Below, piece after piece: positions 55,307-63,615 of a stretch of 64,000 nt of DNA. Source of the DNA: Ornithinimicrobium cerasi (GTDB taxonomy: Bacteria > Actinomycetota > Actinomycetes > Actinomycetales > Dermatophilaceae); contig NZ_QZMN01000005.1 in NCBI RefSeq assembly GCF_003702705.1, positions 62,001 through 126,000 on the forward strand, written 5' to 3'. The notes beneath the pieces are model-generated. The model worked only from the letters and a program-made list of their open reading frames with translations, did not search any database and was not told the DNA's origin. The stretch's first letter is position 1; the number at the start of each line of letters is the position of its first letter. The position numbers and the translations under genes were made by a program.

Positions 55307-57336
55307 GAGGGCTCCTCCGGGGTGCGGACCACCCGGACGGCTCCGCCCGGGACGTGCAGGGTGCCGGCGACGGGCCGGCCGGTGAGCACCTCGTGGCCGT
55401 CGGCCGGGAGGCTGACGGGCTCGGCGCCGTGGTTGATGACGAAGAGGTGCTCGCGGGTGCCGTCCGGGGCGGCCCGGCGGACCACCTCGACGTCGGCACC
55501 GGCGCCGGGCTCGGGGTCGACGCCGGCGCCCGCGCAGACCTCGGCGACCAGGGCGTCACGGGTGGTGGGGTCGAGGTCGGTCGCGACGTACCACGCCCTG
55601 CCGTGCCCGTGGTCGCGGCGGGTGACGACCGGGGTGCCGGTCAGCGGCCCCTGCGCCAGCTCGCGGTGGGCGGTGGCCCCGGCGAGCCGCAGGTGCTCGG
55701 ACCACCTGCGAGCCTGCCCGCCCCCGGCCAGCGCCAGGCTGGTCCCGGGGACGATCGGGTGCACCTCGTCGACGGCGATGCCCAGGAGGTCGCGGAAGGC
55801 TCCGGGGTAGGGTCCGCTGCGGATCCGGTCGTCCTCGTCGACGATGCCGGAGAAGAAGGTGACGAGCAGGTGCCCGCCCTGCTCCACGAAGCGCTCCAGG
55901 ACCGTGGCCTCGTGGTCGCGCACCAGGTAGAGGTGCGGCACGACCACCAGCCGGTAGTCGTCCACCGGCGCGCCGGGACGCACGACGTCGACGGTCACGC
56001 CCGCGGCGCGGAGAGCGGCATACATCGACAGCACCTGGTCCAGGTGCACGACGTCCTCGCTCGGGCGGGCCGGCGCGTCCGCCGCCCACTGGTTCTCGTA
56101 GGAGAAGACCAGCGCCACCTGCGCGGTGACGGTGGTGCCGGCGAGGTCCGGCAGCGAGCGCAGGAGCGCGCCGAGCTCGAGCACCTGGCGCCAGGTGGCG
56201 GAGTCGGTGCCGGCGTGCGGGAGCATCGCGGAGTGGAACTTCTCCGCGCCCTGGCGGGAGGCGCGCCACTGGAAGAAGCACAGGGCGTCGGCGCCGCGCG
56301 CGAGGTGGCTGACCGAGGTCCGCAGCATCTCGCCCGGCTCCTTGGCCAGGTTGACGGGCTGCCAGTTCACCGCGCCGGTCGAGTGCTCCATGAGCACCCA
56401 CGGCTGACCGCCGGCCAGCCCGCGGGTGAGGTCCGCGCAGAAGGAGAGCTCGGTCTCCGGCTCGGGCAGGCGGTGGTCCAGGTAGTGGTCGTTGGCGACG
56501 ACGTCCATGTGCGGCGCCCAGGACCAGTAGTCGACGTCCCGCTGGTGCGCCGTGACCATGAAGTTGGTCGTCACCGGTATGTCGCTGTGCCGGCGCAGCA
56601 CCTCGGCCTCGGCCAGGTGCTGCTCCAGGAGGGCGTCGGAGGAGAACCGGTGGAAGTCCAGGACCTGCGTCGGGTTGGGGGTGGAGAGGGTCAGGCGCGG
56701 GGGCAGGACCTCGGTGAAGGAGCCGTAGCGCTGGGACCAGAAGCTTGTGCCCCAGGCCCGGTTGAGCGCGTCCGTGCTGCCGTAGCGGTCGGCGAGCCAG
56801 GCGCGGAAGGCGTCGGCGCTGACGTCGCAGTAGCAGAGCGAGTTGTGGCAGCCCAGCTCGTTGTTGACGTGCCACAGGCGCAGGGCGGGGTGGTCGCCGT
56901 AGCGGCGGGCCACCTGCTCGACGAGGGCGAGCGAGTGCTCGCGGTAGACCGGCGAGCTGGGGCACCAGGCCTGCCGGCCGCCGGGCCAGCGGGTGGTGCC
57001 GTCGATCGTGACGGGCAGGACCTCCGGGTGGGCCGTGGTCAGCCAGGGCGGTGGGGATGCGGTGCCCGTGCCGAGGTTGAGGCCGATGCCGTGCCGGTGC
57101 AGCAGCTCCACGACCTCGTCGAGCCGGTCGAAGTCGTAGGCACCGGGGGTCGGCTGCAGCTCGGCCCAGCCGAAGATGTTGACCGCGACGAGGGAGACCC
57201 CGGCCTCCTGCATGAGGGCGACGTCCTCGACCCAGGTCTCACGGGGCCACTGCTCGGGGTTGTAGTCGCAGCCGAGCAGGACCTGGTCGGTGCGCCAGCG
57301 GTTCCCCCGCGTGGTGGTCCTGGCCACCTCGACCAT
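55303..57336 (-). CDS. Beta-galactosidase, GH42
   Basis: A 677-residue family GH42 enzyme of clan GH-A. The N-terminus LLGCDYNPEQWPRETWVEDVALMQEAGVSLVAVNIFGWAELQPTPGAYDF is typical. The acid/base Glu is in LWHVNNELGCHNSLCYCD and the nucleophile Glu in VLMEHSTGAVNWQP. The Cys cluster CYCD is part of the family's zinc-binding loop, though not all ligands are visible here. No signal peptide is seen. AAGGAG precedes the ATG at 57334-57336. It is the first gene of the operon with the ABC importer, controlled by the divergent LacI. Together with GH51 it suggests use of arabinogalactan side chains. Confidence 0.94.
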   Translation of the reverse strand: MVEVARTTTRGNRWRTDQVLLGCDYNPEQWPRETWVEDVALMQEAGVSLVAVNIFGWAELQPTPGAYDFDRLDEVVELLHRHGIGLNLGTGTASPPPWLTTAHPEVLPVTIDGTTRWPGGRQAWCPSSPVYREHSLALVEQVARRYGDHPALRLWHVNNELGCHNSLCYCDVSADAFRAWLADRYGSTDALNRAWGTSFWSQRYGSFTEVLPPRLTLSTPNPTQVLDFHRFSSDALLEQHLAEAEVLRRHSDIPVTTNFMVTAHQRDVDYWSWAPHMDVVANDHYLDHRLPEPETELSFCADLTRGLAGGQPWVLMEHSTGAVNWQPVNLAKEPGEMLRTSVSHLARGADALCFFQWRASRQGAEKFHSAMLPHAGTDSATWRQVLELGALLRSLPDLAGTTVTAQVALVFSYENQWAADAPARPSEDVVHLDQVLSMYAALRAAGVTVDVVRPGAPVDDYRLVVVPHLYLVRDHEATVLERFVEQGGHLLVTFFSGIVDEDDRIRSGPYPGAFRDLLGIAVDEVHPIVPGTSLALAGGGQARRWSEHLRLAGATAHRELAQGPLTGTPVVTRRDHGHGRAWYVATDLDPTTRDALVAEVCAGAGVDPEPGAGADVEVVRRAAPDGTREHLFVINHGAEPVSLPADGHEVLTGRPVAGTLHVPGGAVRVVRTPEEPS

Positions 57337-57362
57337 GTCCCGGCTCCTTCGCCCGTCTGCAC

Positions 57363-57384
57363 CAGACGACCGGGTGGTCGTCTG
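57363..57384. repeat. Perfect 9-bp palindrome in the GH42 leader
   Basis: CAGACGACC-GGGT-GGTCGTCTG lies 27 nt upstream of the GH42 start codon, and its right end overlaps the first LacI operator by 4 bp. On the leftward mRNA it would be a hairpin just before the ribosome-binding site. Confidence 0.8.
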
Positions 57385-57398
57385 TGACCGTGCACAGA
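57381..57398. promoter_or_regulatory. LacI operator 1
   Basis: TCTGTGACCGTGCACAGA, an inverted repeat TCTGTG-N6-CACAGA, is identical over all 18 bp to operator 2. It lies 45 bp upstream of the GH42 start. Confidence 0.88.
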
Positions 57399-57426
57399 AC
57401 GCCGTGCGCTAAAACGGCTAGATCGT

Positions 57427-57444
57427 TCTGTGACCGTGCACAGA
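57427..57444. promoter_or_regulatory. LacI operator 2
   Basis: A second exact copy of TCTGTGACCGTGCACAGA, with centres 46 bp apart. It is close to both divergent promoters and probably lets LacI repress both genes. Confidence 0.88.
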
Positions 57445-57495
57445 GCGTGGCGTGCCGGCGGGGTCGCTGTCAACCCCCTCGCTAGGATCCGCTTC

Positions 57496-58515
57496 ATGCC
57501 CCCCTCGCCGCGTCGTGCCACCATCCGGGACGTCGCCCGGGAGGCAGGGGTCTCCCGGGGCACCGTCTCCCGGGTGCTGAACGGCGAGCGCTACGTCTCC
57601 GACCAGGCCCGCGAGGCGATCGAGCAGGCGATGAAGGTCGTGGGCTACGTGCCCAACACCGCCGCGCGCAACCTCGCCCTGCGGCGCTCGCGGGCGGTGG
57701 GGTTCGTGGTGCACGAGCCGCACGCGCTCTTCCTGGAGGACCCGAACATCGGCGCCATCCTGCTCGGGGCCAACACGGTGCTCTCCGAGGCAGACCACCA
57801 GATGGTGACGATCGTCGTCGACTCCGACCGGGACAACGAGCGGGTCGCGCGCTACCTCGGGGGAGGCTTCGTCGACGGCGCGGTCATGGTGTCCGCGCGC
57901 CAGCGCGACCCGATGCTGCAGGCCCTGCAGGCGATGTCGCTGCCCACCGCGCTCGTCGGTCGTCCCCCTGCGGGGGTCGAGGTGCCGTGGGTCGGGATCG
58001 ACAACCGGGGGGCGGCCCGGGCGGTCACCGAGCAGCTGGTCCGGTCGGGGCGCGAGCGGGTGGGGATCATCGCGGTCGGCCTCGACCGGGACTCGGGGGC
58101 CGACCGGCTGCAGGGCTTCCGCGACGCCCTCGGCCCGCGCTTCGACCAGGGCCTGGTCGTGGAGCGACCGCTCTACGAGTACGCCGCCGGCCGGGACGCG
58201 ATGCAGGAGCTGCTGGTCCGCGAGCCCGCGCTCGACGGCGTGTTCGCCACCTCGGACGCGGTGGCGGCCGGGGCCCTGGAGGCCCTGCTCGCGGCGGGCA
58301 GGTCGGTGCCCGGCGACGTCTCGCTGGTGGGCTTCGACGACTCGACCTGGGCGCGGAGGTGCCAGCCGGCGCTGACGACGGTGCGGCAGCCGGCCCGTGA
58401 GCTGGGCGAGCGCGCCGCGGCGCTGGTGCTCGACCTGCTCGCCGGCAAGGACGTGGCCGCCGACCCCGCGGGCACCCTGCTCCCGACCGACGTGGTGGTC
58501 CGCGACTCCGCCTGA
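57496..58515 (+). CDS. LacI family transcriptional repressor
   Basis: A 339-residue regulator. The helix-turn-helix and hinge are ATIRDVAREAGVSRGTVSRVLNGERYVSDQAREAIEQAMKVVGYVPNTAARNLA. The periplasmic-binding-protein-like effector domain covers residues about 65-335 (DGVFATSDAVAAGALEALLAAGRSVPGDVSLVGFDDSTWARRCQPALTTV). The ATG at 57496 has a TAGGAT hexamer 13 nt upstream that could act as a -10 box, giving a leaderless mRNA. The inducer is probably a galactose- or arabinose-containing sugar, inferred from the operon. Confidence 0.94.
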   Translation: MPPSPRRATIRDVAREAGVSRGTVSRVLNGERYVSDQAREAIEQAMKVVGYVPNTAARNLALRRSRAVGFVVHEPHALFLEDPNIGAILLGANTVLSEADHQMVTIVVDSDRDNERVARYLGGGFVDGAVMVSARQRDPMLQALQAMSLPTALVGRPPAGVEVPWVGIDNRGAARAVTEQLVRSGRERVGIIAVGLDRDSGADRLQGFRDALGPRFDQGLVVERPLYEYAAGRDAMQELLVREPALDGVFATSDAVAAGALEALLAAGRSVPGDVSLVGFDDSTWARRCQPALTTVRQPARELGERAAALVLDLLAGKDVAADPAGTLLPTDVVVRDSA

Positions 58516-58592
58516 CCGGCAGGTACCCACCCACCACCCCCGACCGGCGCCCGCGGGTCGCAGAGTACGGCGCGGACCGTGACACTGGGTGG

Positions 58593-59693
58593 ATGGCGTC
58601 CGCCTCCGCGCACGGGAACGGCCCCGCCGCCGGCGAGCCCTCGGCCGCCGACGAGCCCTCGGCCGCCGGCGAGCCTCCGGCCGCCGGCACCGGGGTGGGC
58701 TCGGACGCGGCCGGCCCGGGCGAGATCCCGTGGCGGGGCTGGTTCCTCATCCTGCGCCGGGTGGTCCGTCGCACCCTGGCGGACAACTTCTCGCTCTACA
58801 GCGCGGCCGTGGCCTTCTTCGCGGTGCTCTCCATCGCCCCGGTGCTCGTCACCGCGCTCTCGGTCTACGGCGCGGTCAACACGCCTGCGCAGGCGCTGCA
58901 CCATCTCTCCGGGCTCGCCGCGGTGCTGCCCCCCGCGCTCGGTGACGTGATGGCCGACCAGCTCGTCTCGATCACGGCCGCCTCGACCGAGGTGCTTACC
59001 GTGCGGGGCCTCCTCGCGCTGACGGTCGCCCTCGGCACCGCGATGACGGCGATGACCTTCCTCGTCGAGGCGCTCAACGTGGCCTACCGCGAGCAGGAGA
59101 CCCGGGGCGTCGTGAGACGGGCCCGCCTTGCGCTGACCTTCGTCCTCGGGGGGGCCGTCGGGCTGGGGGCGGTCATCGCCGGGAGCGCCCTGGTGACCCG
59201 GGCCCTGCGCGAGGCGCCCGACTGGTTCCGCCTGGTCATCCTCACCGGGGTGTGGGTGGTGCTCGCCGTCCTGATGGCCCTGGGGCTGGGCGTCCTCTAC
59301 CGGTTCGCCCCTGCCCGTCGGGGTCGTGCCCGGTGGCGGTGGATCAGCCGCGGTGCCGTCGCCGCGACGACGGTGTGGCTGGCCTCCTCGGCCGGGCTCT
59401 TCGTCTACGTGCAGAACCTCGGCACCTACGAGCGGACGTACGGCTCGCTCGCGGGTGTCGCGATCAGCATGTTCTGGCTCTGGCTCACGGTCCTGCTCGT
59501 CGTGCTGGGTGCGGCCCTCAACGCGGAGGCCGAGCGGCAGACCCGGCGCGACTCCACCGTGGGCCCGTCCCGGCCACCGGGGAGGCGGGGTGCCGTCGTG
59601 GCCGACGACGTCCCGCCGCACCCGGAGGACCCGGGTGAGGCTCCCGACGTCGACGAGGCGCGCACGACGACCCCCCTGGCCGAGGGGCGCTGA
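58593..59693 (+). CDS. YihY/BrkB family membrane protein
   Basis: A 366-residue integral membrane protein. A disordered N-terminus contains SAADEP/SAAGEP/PAAGT repeats. About six helices follow with the family's SLYSAAVAFFAVLSIAPVLVTALSVYG, VALGTAMTAMTFLVEALNVAYREQETRG, ARLALTFVLGGAVGLGAVIAG and YGSLAGVAISMFWLWLTVLLVVLGAALNAEAERQ. This is the UPF0761/BrkB-like group, formerly misannotated as ribonuclease BN; its biochemical function is unknown. The C-terminal 55 residues are hydrophilic. Confidence 0.93.
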   Translation: MASASAHGNGPAAGEPSAADEPSAAGEPPAAGTGVGSDAAGPGEIPWRGWFLILRRVVRRTLADNFSLYSAAVAFFAVLSIAPVLVTALSVYGAVNTPAQALHHLSGLAAVLPPALGDVMADQLVSITAASTEVLTVRGLLALTVALGTAMTAMTFLVEALNVAYREQETRGVVRRARLALTFVLGGAVGLGAVIAGSALVTRALREAPDWFRLVILTGVWVVLAVLMALGLGVLYRFAPARRGRARWRWISRGAVAATTVWLASSAGLFVYVQNLGTYERTYGSLAGVAISMFWLWLTVLLVVLGAALNAEAERQTRRDSTVGPSRPPGRRGAVVADDVPPHPEDPGEAPDVDEARTTTPLAEGR

Positions 59694-59940
59694 CGCAGTC
59701 CCCGGTCACCCGGGCAGGGATCCCTTGTGTCACACCATGGTCCGCACCGCGGACCCCGTTTCTGGGGATGGCCGCCGGACCGCGACACGTGCCGGCAACA
59801 CGGGCGAAACGTGGGGCGGTCACTGTTGCCGCATGCCTCCACGCGCAGCTCAAGCCCCCCGGTCCGGCCACGGGACGGGGCAGGACGCGGACATCGCGTG
59901 CGGGGCGTGCGGTCTCCAGCCGCATCCGGGACGCCCCCGT

Positions 59941-60675
59941 GTGACGGTCGCGAACGTCCTGGTCATGCTGCCGGTGGAGCTTGCCCTGCACGCGGGGGTC
60001 CTGCTCACGGACCTGCCCTACCTGGGCAAGGTGCTCCTGCTCACCCTGGCCGCGACCCTCCTGGCCGTGTGGGTGGTCGAGCCGTCCGCCGCCCGGCTGC
60101 TCCGGAGGTGGTTGCACGCGCCTGCGCTGCGTGCACGGGTGCGGCTGCGCGCGGCGGACTCGTTGTGGAGGGTGCGGGCCGAGCTGCGCGACGAGCCGGG
60201 CGCGCTGGCGCGCCTCACCGACGAGCTGTCCGCCCTGGGCGCCAACATCCTCGACCTCCAGGTGCAACGCCAGCCCGAGGGTGCTCTCGACGAGCTCGTC
60301 GTGGCCACCCCGGCCGAGGTGCGCGAGGAGGACCTCCTCGACGCCGTGGCGACCGCCGGTGGGCGGGCGGCCGTCGTCCGTCCCACGACCGCCTCGGTCC
60401 TCGCCGACGCGCAGACCCGCGCCCTGAGCCACGCCGTCGCCGTCGCCGACCGGCCGGAGGAGCTGCCCCAGGAGGTGGCCGAGCTGCTGCGCGCGAGCGT
60501 GGTCCGTGACCCGCCGCCGGGGTGCTCCTTCGCGGGGCGCACGCTCCTGAAGATCCCCTCGGTGACGTCGGGGGCGCTGGTCCTCGCCCGACCGGGGGAG
60601 CCGTTCACGATCGCGGAGTCGGCGCGCGCCCACCGGCTGGCCGAGCTGGCGGAGCTGACCACCCTGCGCAGGTGA
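59941..60675 (+). CDS. ACT-domain protein with N-terminal transmembrane segments
   Basis: A 244-residue protein. The first 60 residues contain two hydrophobic segments (VMLPVELALHAGVLLTDLPYL and VLLLTLAATLLAVWVV). An ACT fold follows, residues about 75-160, with VRAELRDEPGALARLTDELSALGANILDLQVQ typical of amino-acid-binding ACT domains. The last part (RTLLKIPSVTSGALVLARPGEPFTIAESARAHRLAEL) is unassigned. The start is uncertain: the GTG at 59941 begins the hydrophobic part, while in-frame ATGs at 59833 and 59737 would add a Cys-containing, low-complexity extension. Ligand and role are unknown. Confidence 0.65.
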   Translation: MTVANVLVMLPVELALHAGVLLTDLPYLGKVLLLTLAATLLAVWVVEPSAARLLRRWLHAPALRARVRLRAADSLWRVRAELRDEPGALARLTDELSALGANILDLQVQRQPEGALDELVVATPAEVREEDLLDAVATAGGRAAVVRPTTASVLADAQTRALSHAVAVADRPEELPQEVAELLRASVVRDPPPGCSFAGRTLLKIPSVTSGALVLARPGEPFTIAESARAHRLAELAELTTLRR

Positions 60676-60713
60676 GGTGCGCTGACCCGCCCGGACGCGC
60701 CGCGACCCGGCTC

Positions 60714-61076
60714 TCACTCCGGGTTCTCGATCACCCGCAGGAGGGTGCCGTCAGGGTCCACGAGCGCCCCGATGCGCAGCCCGGACGCTTCCAGGACGAG
60801 GGGGTGCACCCGCGGCCACCCCGAGGTGGTCTCGGGGAGGCCGGCGGCGCGGCATACCTCGAGGAAGGCCCCGGCGTCGTCGAGGCGCAGGCAGCAGGAG
60901 AAGCTGCTCGTCGCGGGGTCGACGTCGGGGTGGGAGAAGAACTCCAGCACGGCGTCGCCGCGCGCCAGGATCATCCAGGAGTCGTCCCGGTAGCCCTCCA
61001 CGAAGCCCAGGTCGGCGTAGAACCGGGAGGTCACGGTGAGGTCCCGGGCGGGCAGGTTCGGGGTGGCGCGGTCCAT
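60714..61076 (-). CDS. VOC family protein (bleomycin resistance-like)
   Basis: A 120-residue VOC protein. ATPNLPARDLTVTSRFYADLGFVEGYRDDSWMILARGDAVLEFFSH is close to bleomycin-binding (BLMA/ShBle-like) proteins. GALVDPDGTLLRVIENPE is the usual end with a Glu. It may sequester a hydrophobic or glycopeptide compound, but the substrate is inferred from the family only. The ATG at 61074-61076 is 50 bp from the divergent methyltransferase start. Confidence 0.88.
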   Translation of the reverse strand: MDRATPNLPARDLTVTSRFYADLGFVEGYRDDSWMILARGDAVLEFFSHPDVDPATSSFSCCLRLDDAGAFLEVCRAAGLPETTSGWPRVHPLVLEASGLRIGALVDPDGTLLRVIENPE

Positions 61077-61126
61077 GGCTCACGGTAGCGGTGACGACCG
61101 GGCGGGGTGGCTGGCACGCTGAGGGG

Positions 61127-61996
61127 GTGGACGACTACCTCAGCATCAACGCCGCCAACTGGGACGCCCGCGCGGACGTGCACGCGGGACCGGGCGGCTA
61201 CCGCCTCGACCTCGTCGAGGACCCCTCCTGGCTCTCGGGGGTCGTGCGGTTCGACCAGCCTCGGCTCGGCGACCTCACGGGTGTGGAGGGGCTGCACCTG
61301 CAGTGCCACCTCGGCACCGACACCGTGAGCCTGGCCCGGCTCGGGGCACGGATGACCGGTCTCGACCTGTCCCCGCGGTCCCTGGAGCTGGCGCGCGGGG
61401 TGGCGGCGCGTGCGGGCGTCGAGCTCGACCTCGTGCAGGCTGACGTGTACACCGCGCCCGAGGCCCTGGGGGGGAGGACCTTCGACCTCGTCTACACGGG
61501 GATCGGCGCGCTGTGCTGGCTCCCGGACATCCGGCGGTGGGCGGACACGGTGGCCCGGCTGCTCCGGCCGGCCGGGCGGCTCTTCGTGCGGGACGGGCAC
61601 CCGGTCCTCGACTCCGTGGTCGGGGTGGTGGTGCGGGACCACGTCCCCGACCGGGACCAGCAGCCGTGGATCTCCGGACCGGGAGAGGCGTCACCCGCGC
61701 TGGAGCTGCCCTACTGGGAGACACCCGAGGGGTTGACCTGGTCCGAGGACGTGTCCTACGCCGGTCACGGCACGGTCTCCGCGCCGCTCAACCGGGAGTG
61801 GAACCACGCGCTGAGCGAGATCGTCATGGCGGTCCTCGACGCCGGGCTGCGGCTGGAGCTCCTCGTCGAGCACGACTCGGTGCCCTGGGACGCGCTCCCG
61901 GGCCTGATGGTCGAGGACGAGCACGGGGAGTTCCGGCTGAAGGACCGGCCAGAGCGGCTGCCGGCCAGCTTCACGCTGGTCGCGCGGCGGCCGTGA
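61127..61996 (+). CDS. Class I SAM-dependent methyltransferase
   Basis: A 289-residue methyltransferase. Motif I reads LHLQCHLGTDTVSLARLGARMTGLDLS, a degenerate GxGxG, followed by VQADVYTAPEALGGRTFDLVYTGIGALCWLPD and a typical class I layout. The C-terminal part (VSAPLNREWNHALSEIVMAVLDAGLRLELLVEHDSVPWDAL) is typical of the group of small-molecule methyltransferases in actinobacteria. The GTG at 61127 follows GAGGGG. The substrate is unknown. Confidence 0.9.
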   Translation: MDDYLSINAANWDARADVHAGPGGYRLDLVEDPSWLSGVVRFDQPRLGDLTGVEGLHLQCHLGTDTVSLARLGARMTGLDLSPRSLELARGVAARAGVELDLVQADVYTAPEALGGRTFDLVYTGIGALCWLPDIRRWADTVARLLRPAGRLFVRDGHPVLDSVVGVVVRDHVPDRDQQPWISGPGEASPALELPYWETPEGLTWSEDVSYAGHGTVSAPLNREWNHALSEIVMAVLDAGLRLELLVEHDSVPWDALPGLMVEDEHGEFRLKDRPERLPASFTLVARRP

Positions 61997-62011
61997 CCGT
62001 CCCGGGATCTC

Positions 62012-62368
62012 TCAGACGGAGTCCAGCTGGGCAACGCAGAACTCGTTGCCGTCGGGGTCGGCGAGGGTGACCCAGCGGAAGTGCTCGTCGCCGCGGCGCC
62101 CGACCAGCGTCGCGCCAGCACCCAGGAGCCGGTCCGCCTCGCCGTCGAGGTCGTCCGTCGTCAGGTCGAGGTGCAGCCGGTTCTTGCCGGGGGTGACCTC
62201 CTCGACCTTCTGGAAGGCCAGCACGACGGGCAGCCCACCGCCCCGGACCATGACGTACCAGCCGTCGTTCGTCTCGGCGATCTCCGCCCCCGTCTGCTCC
62301 GCCCACCAGGTGGCCAGCGCCACCGCGTCGGTCGTGTCCGCCGTCACCATGCCCAGGGAAAGTGTCAT
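62012..62368 (-). CDS. VOC family protein
   Basis: A 118-residue VOC protein: MTLSLGMVTADTTDAVALATWWAEQTGAEIAETNDGWYVMVRGGGLPVVLAFQKV, then LHLDLTTDDLDGEADRLLGAGATLVGRRGDEHFRWVTLADPDGNEFCVAQ. The DPDGNEF ending is typical of glyoxalase-like proteins of actinobacteria. ATG at 62366-62368. It is 42 bp downstream of the winged-helix gene in the same direction. Confidence 0.9.
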   Translation of the reverse strand: MTLSLGMVTADTTDAVALATWWAEQTGAEIAETNDGWYVMVRGGGLPVVLAFQKVEEVTPGKNRLHLDLTTDDLDGEADRLLGAGATLVGRRGDEHFRWVTLADPDGNEFCVAQLDSV

Positions 62369-62409
62369 GCCCGTCAACGTAGCGGTGCCCCCCGACAGAC
62401 CGCACCCGG

Positions 62410-63615
62410 TCAGGGGAGGGCGGCGCCCTTCATCAGCTGCGAGCTGTAGACGTTGCTGATCCGCACCCCGTCGAGCCACCGGGTCAGCCGCCGGGCCTCG
62501 ACCTCCAGCGCCGCCCGGGCCGCGGCGCCGGGGTCGGCACCGGGCGCGAGGACGACGCGCACCGCCCCGTCCTCGTCCTGCACCCACGCCCCGACGAGCC
62601 GGCCGCCCCACCAGGCGGTCGTACCGGCGTTGCCGTTCGTGTCGAAGAGGTAGGTCGTGAGCGCCGGGTCGAGGTAGAACTCCCGCCCCCGCCACCCCAT
62701 CGTCGTCGGGTCGAGCGTCGGCAGCAGGGCCGCCCACGGCTCGACGTCCGCCTCGGGGTCGACGTCGTCCGGCAGCAGCCACCCGGTCGACCCGCCGTCG
62801 AGGCCGACCGGCACCGCACCGACGGCCGACAGCGACGCCCTCGCCGCCGTCTTCGTCGACCCGAGCCACCACTGGACGTCCTCCACCGTGCCCGGGCCGA
62901 AGGTCCGCAGCCAGCGGCGGACCAGCTCGGCATACCCCTCCTCGGCGGGGAGCGGCTCCACCGCGCCGCCCAGCCAGTCGGTCGTGAGCGTCCAGGTCGG
63001 GCGGGAGAGGCGCCAGTGACCGGTGTTGGGCCCCCGGACGACCAGTCCCTGCGCACCGAGCCAGGTCAGCACGCGCGGGGCGAGCGGCGCGGTGCCGCCG
63101 TAGCTCTTGCCGAGGCCGTAGGTCATGGTGCCCGCCAGCTCCGGCAGGTCCTCCCGCAGCTGGCGCGCGGGGAGCGGCCCCCGCTCCGCCAGGTGCCGCA
63201 GCACGGCCCCACCGGCGGCCTCGAGCCAGGCCGCGCCGTCGTCGGCCACCGCCTGGGCCTCGACGTCGCGCGCGATCACCCTCCGCTGCTCGGCCGCCAC
63301 GCGCGCCGACGCGCTGCCGAGCGCGGCGGGCAGCAGGTCGCGGGGGAAGACGAAGAGCGTGCGGCGCATGGCCAGCTGCTTGACCACCGAGCGCTCCTCG
63401 TAGAGCGCCCGGTCGACGTCGGCCGGCCCCGTCCCCTCGGTGCGCGCGTGCACGGCGAGGTGCACGGTCGCGGCCTCGGTCGCGTGCAGGACGGTCATCG
63501 CCCGCGTCGCGGCGACGGTGTCCTGCACCCGGTGGGAGGGGTGGACCGCGTGCCGCCGTGCCAGCCGGGCGCGGCGCTCGCGGTCGTCCACGTGGCGGAC
63601 GGGGGCGCCGCTCAC
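62410..63615 (-). CDS. Winged-helix DNA-binding protein (HTH_42, AlkZ/YcaQ-like)
   Basis: A 401-residue protein of the HTH_42 (PF06224-type) family. HPSHRVQDTVAATRAMTVLHATEAATVHLAVHART, DRALYEERSVVKQLAMRRTLFVFPRDLLPAAL and WWLGSTKTAARASLSAVG are conserved. Two or three winged-helix units are expected. Some relatives (AlkX/AlkZ/YcaQ) are DNA glycosylases that repair alkylated or crosslinked DNA through a Q-x-Q/D motif; I do not see a certain catalytic motif here. The GTG at 63615 overlaps the stop of the DinB-like gene (GTGA). Confidence 0.85.
   Translation of the reverse strand: MSGAPVRHVDDRERRARLARRHAVHPSHRVQDTVAATRAMTVLHATEAATVHLAVHARTEGTGPADVDRALYEERSVVKQLAMRRTLFVFPRDLLPAALGSASARVAAEQRRVIARDVEAQAVADDGAAWLEAAGGAVLRHLAERGPLPARQLREDLPELAGTMTYGLGKSYGGTAPLAPRVLTWLGAQGLVVRGPNTGHWRLSRPTWTLTTDWLGGAVEPLPAEEGYAELVRRWLRTFGPGTVEDVQWWLGSTKTAARASLSAVGAVPVGLDGGSTGWLLPDDVDPEADVEPWAALLPTLDPTTMGWRGREFYLDPALTTYLFDTNGNAGTTAWWGGRLVGAWVQDEDGAVRVVLAPGADPGAAARAALEVEARRLTRWLDGVRISNVYSSQLMKGAALP

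Noticed and set aside
55354-57387. 677-codon + strand frame opposite the GH42 gene
   Set aside because: It is the exact antisense of a clear GH42 beta-galactosidase and has no recognisable motif.
1796-62937. The GGTATGCC octamer as an FtsK-orienting polar motif
   Set aside because: Copies are nearly balanced between strands (about 10 versus 12), unlike strand-biased KOPS-type motifs.
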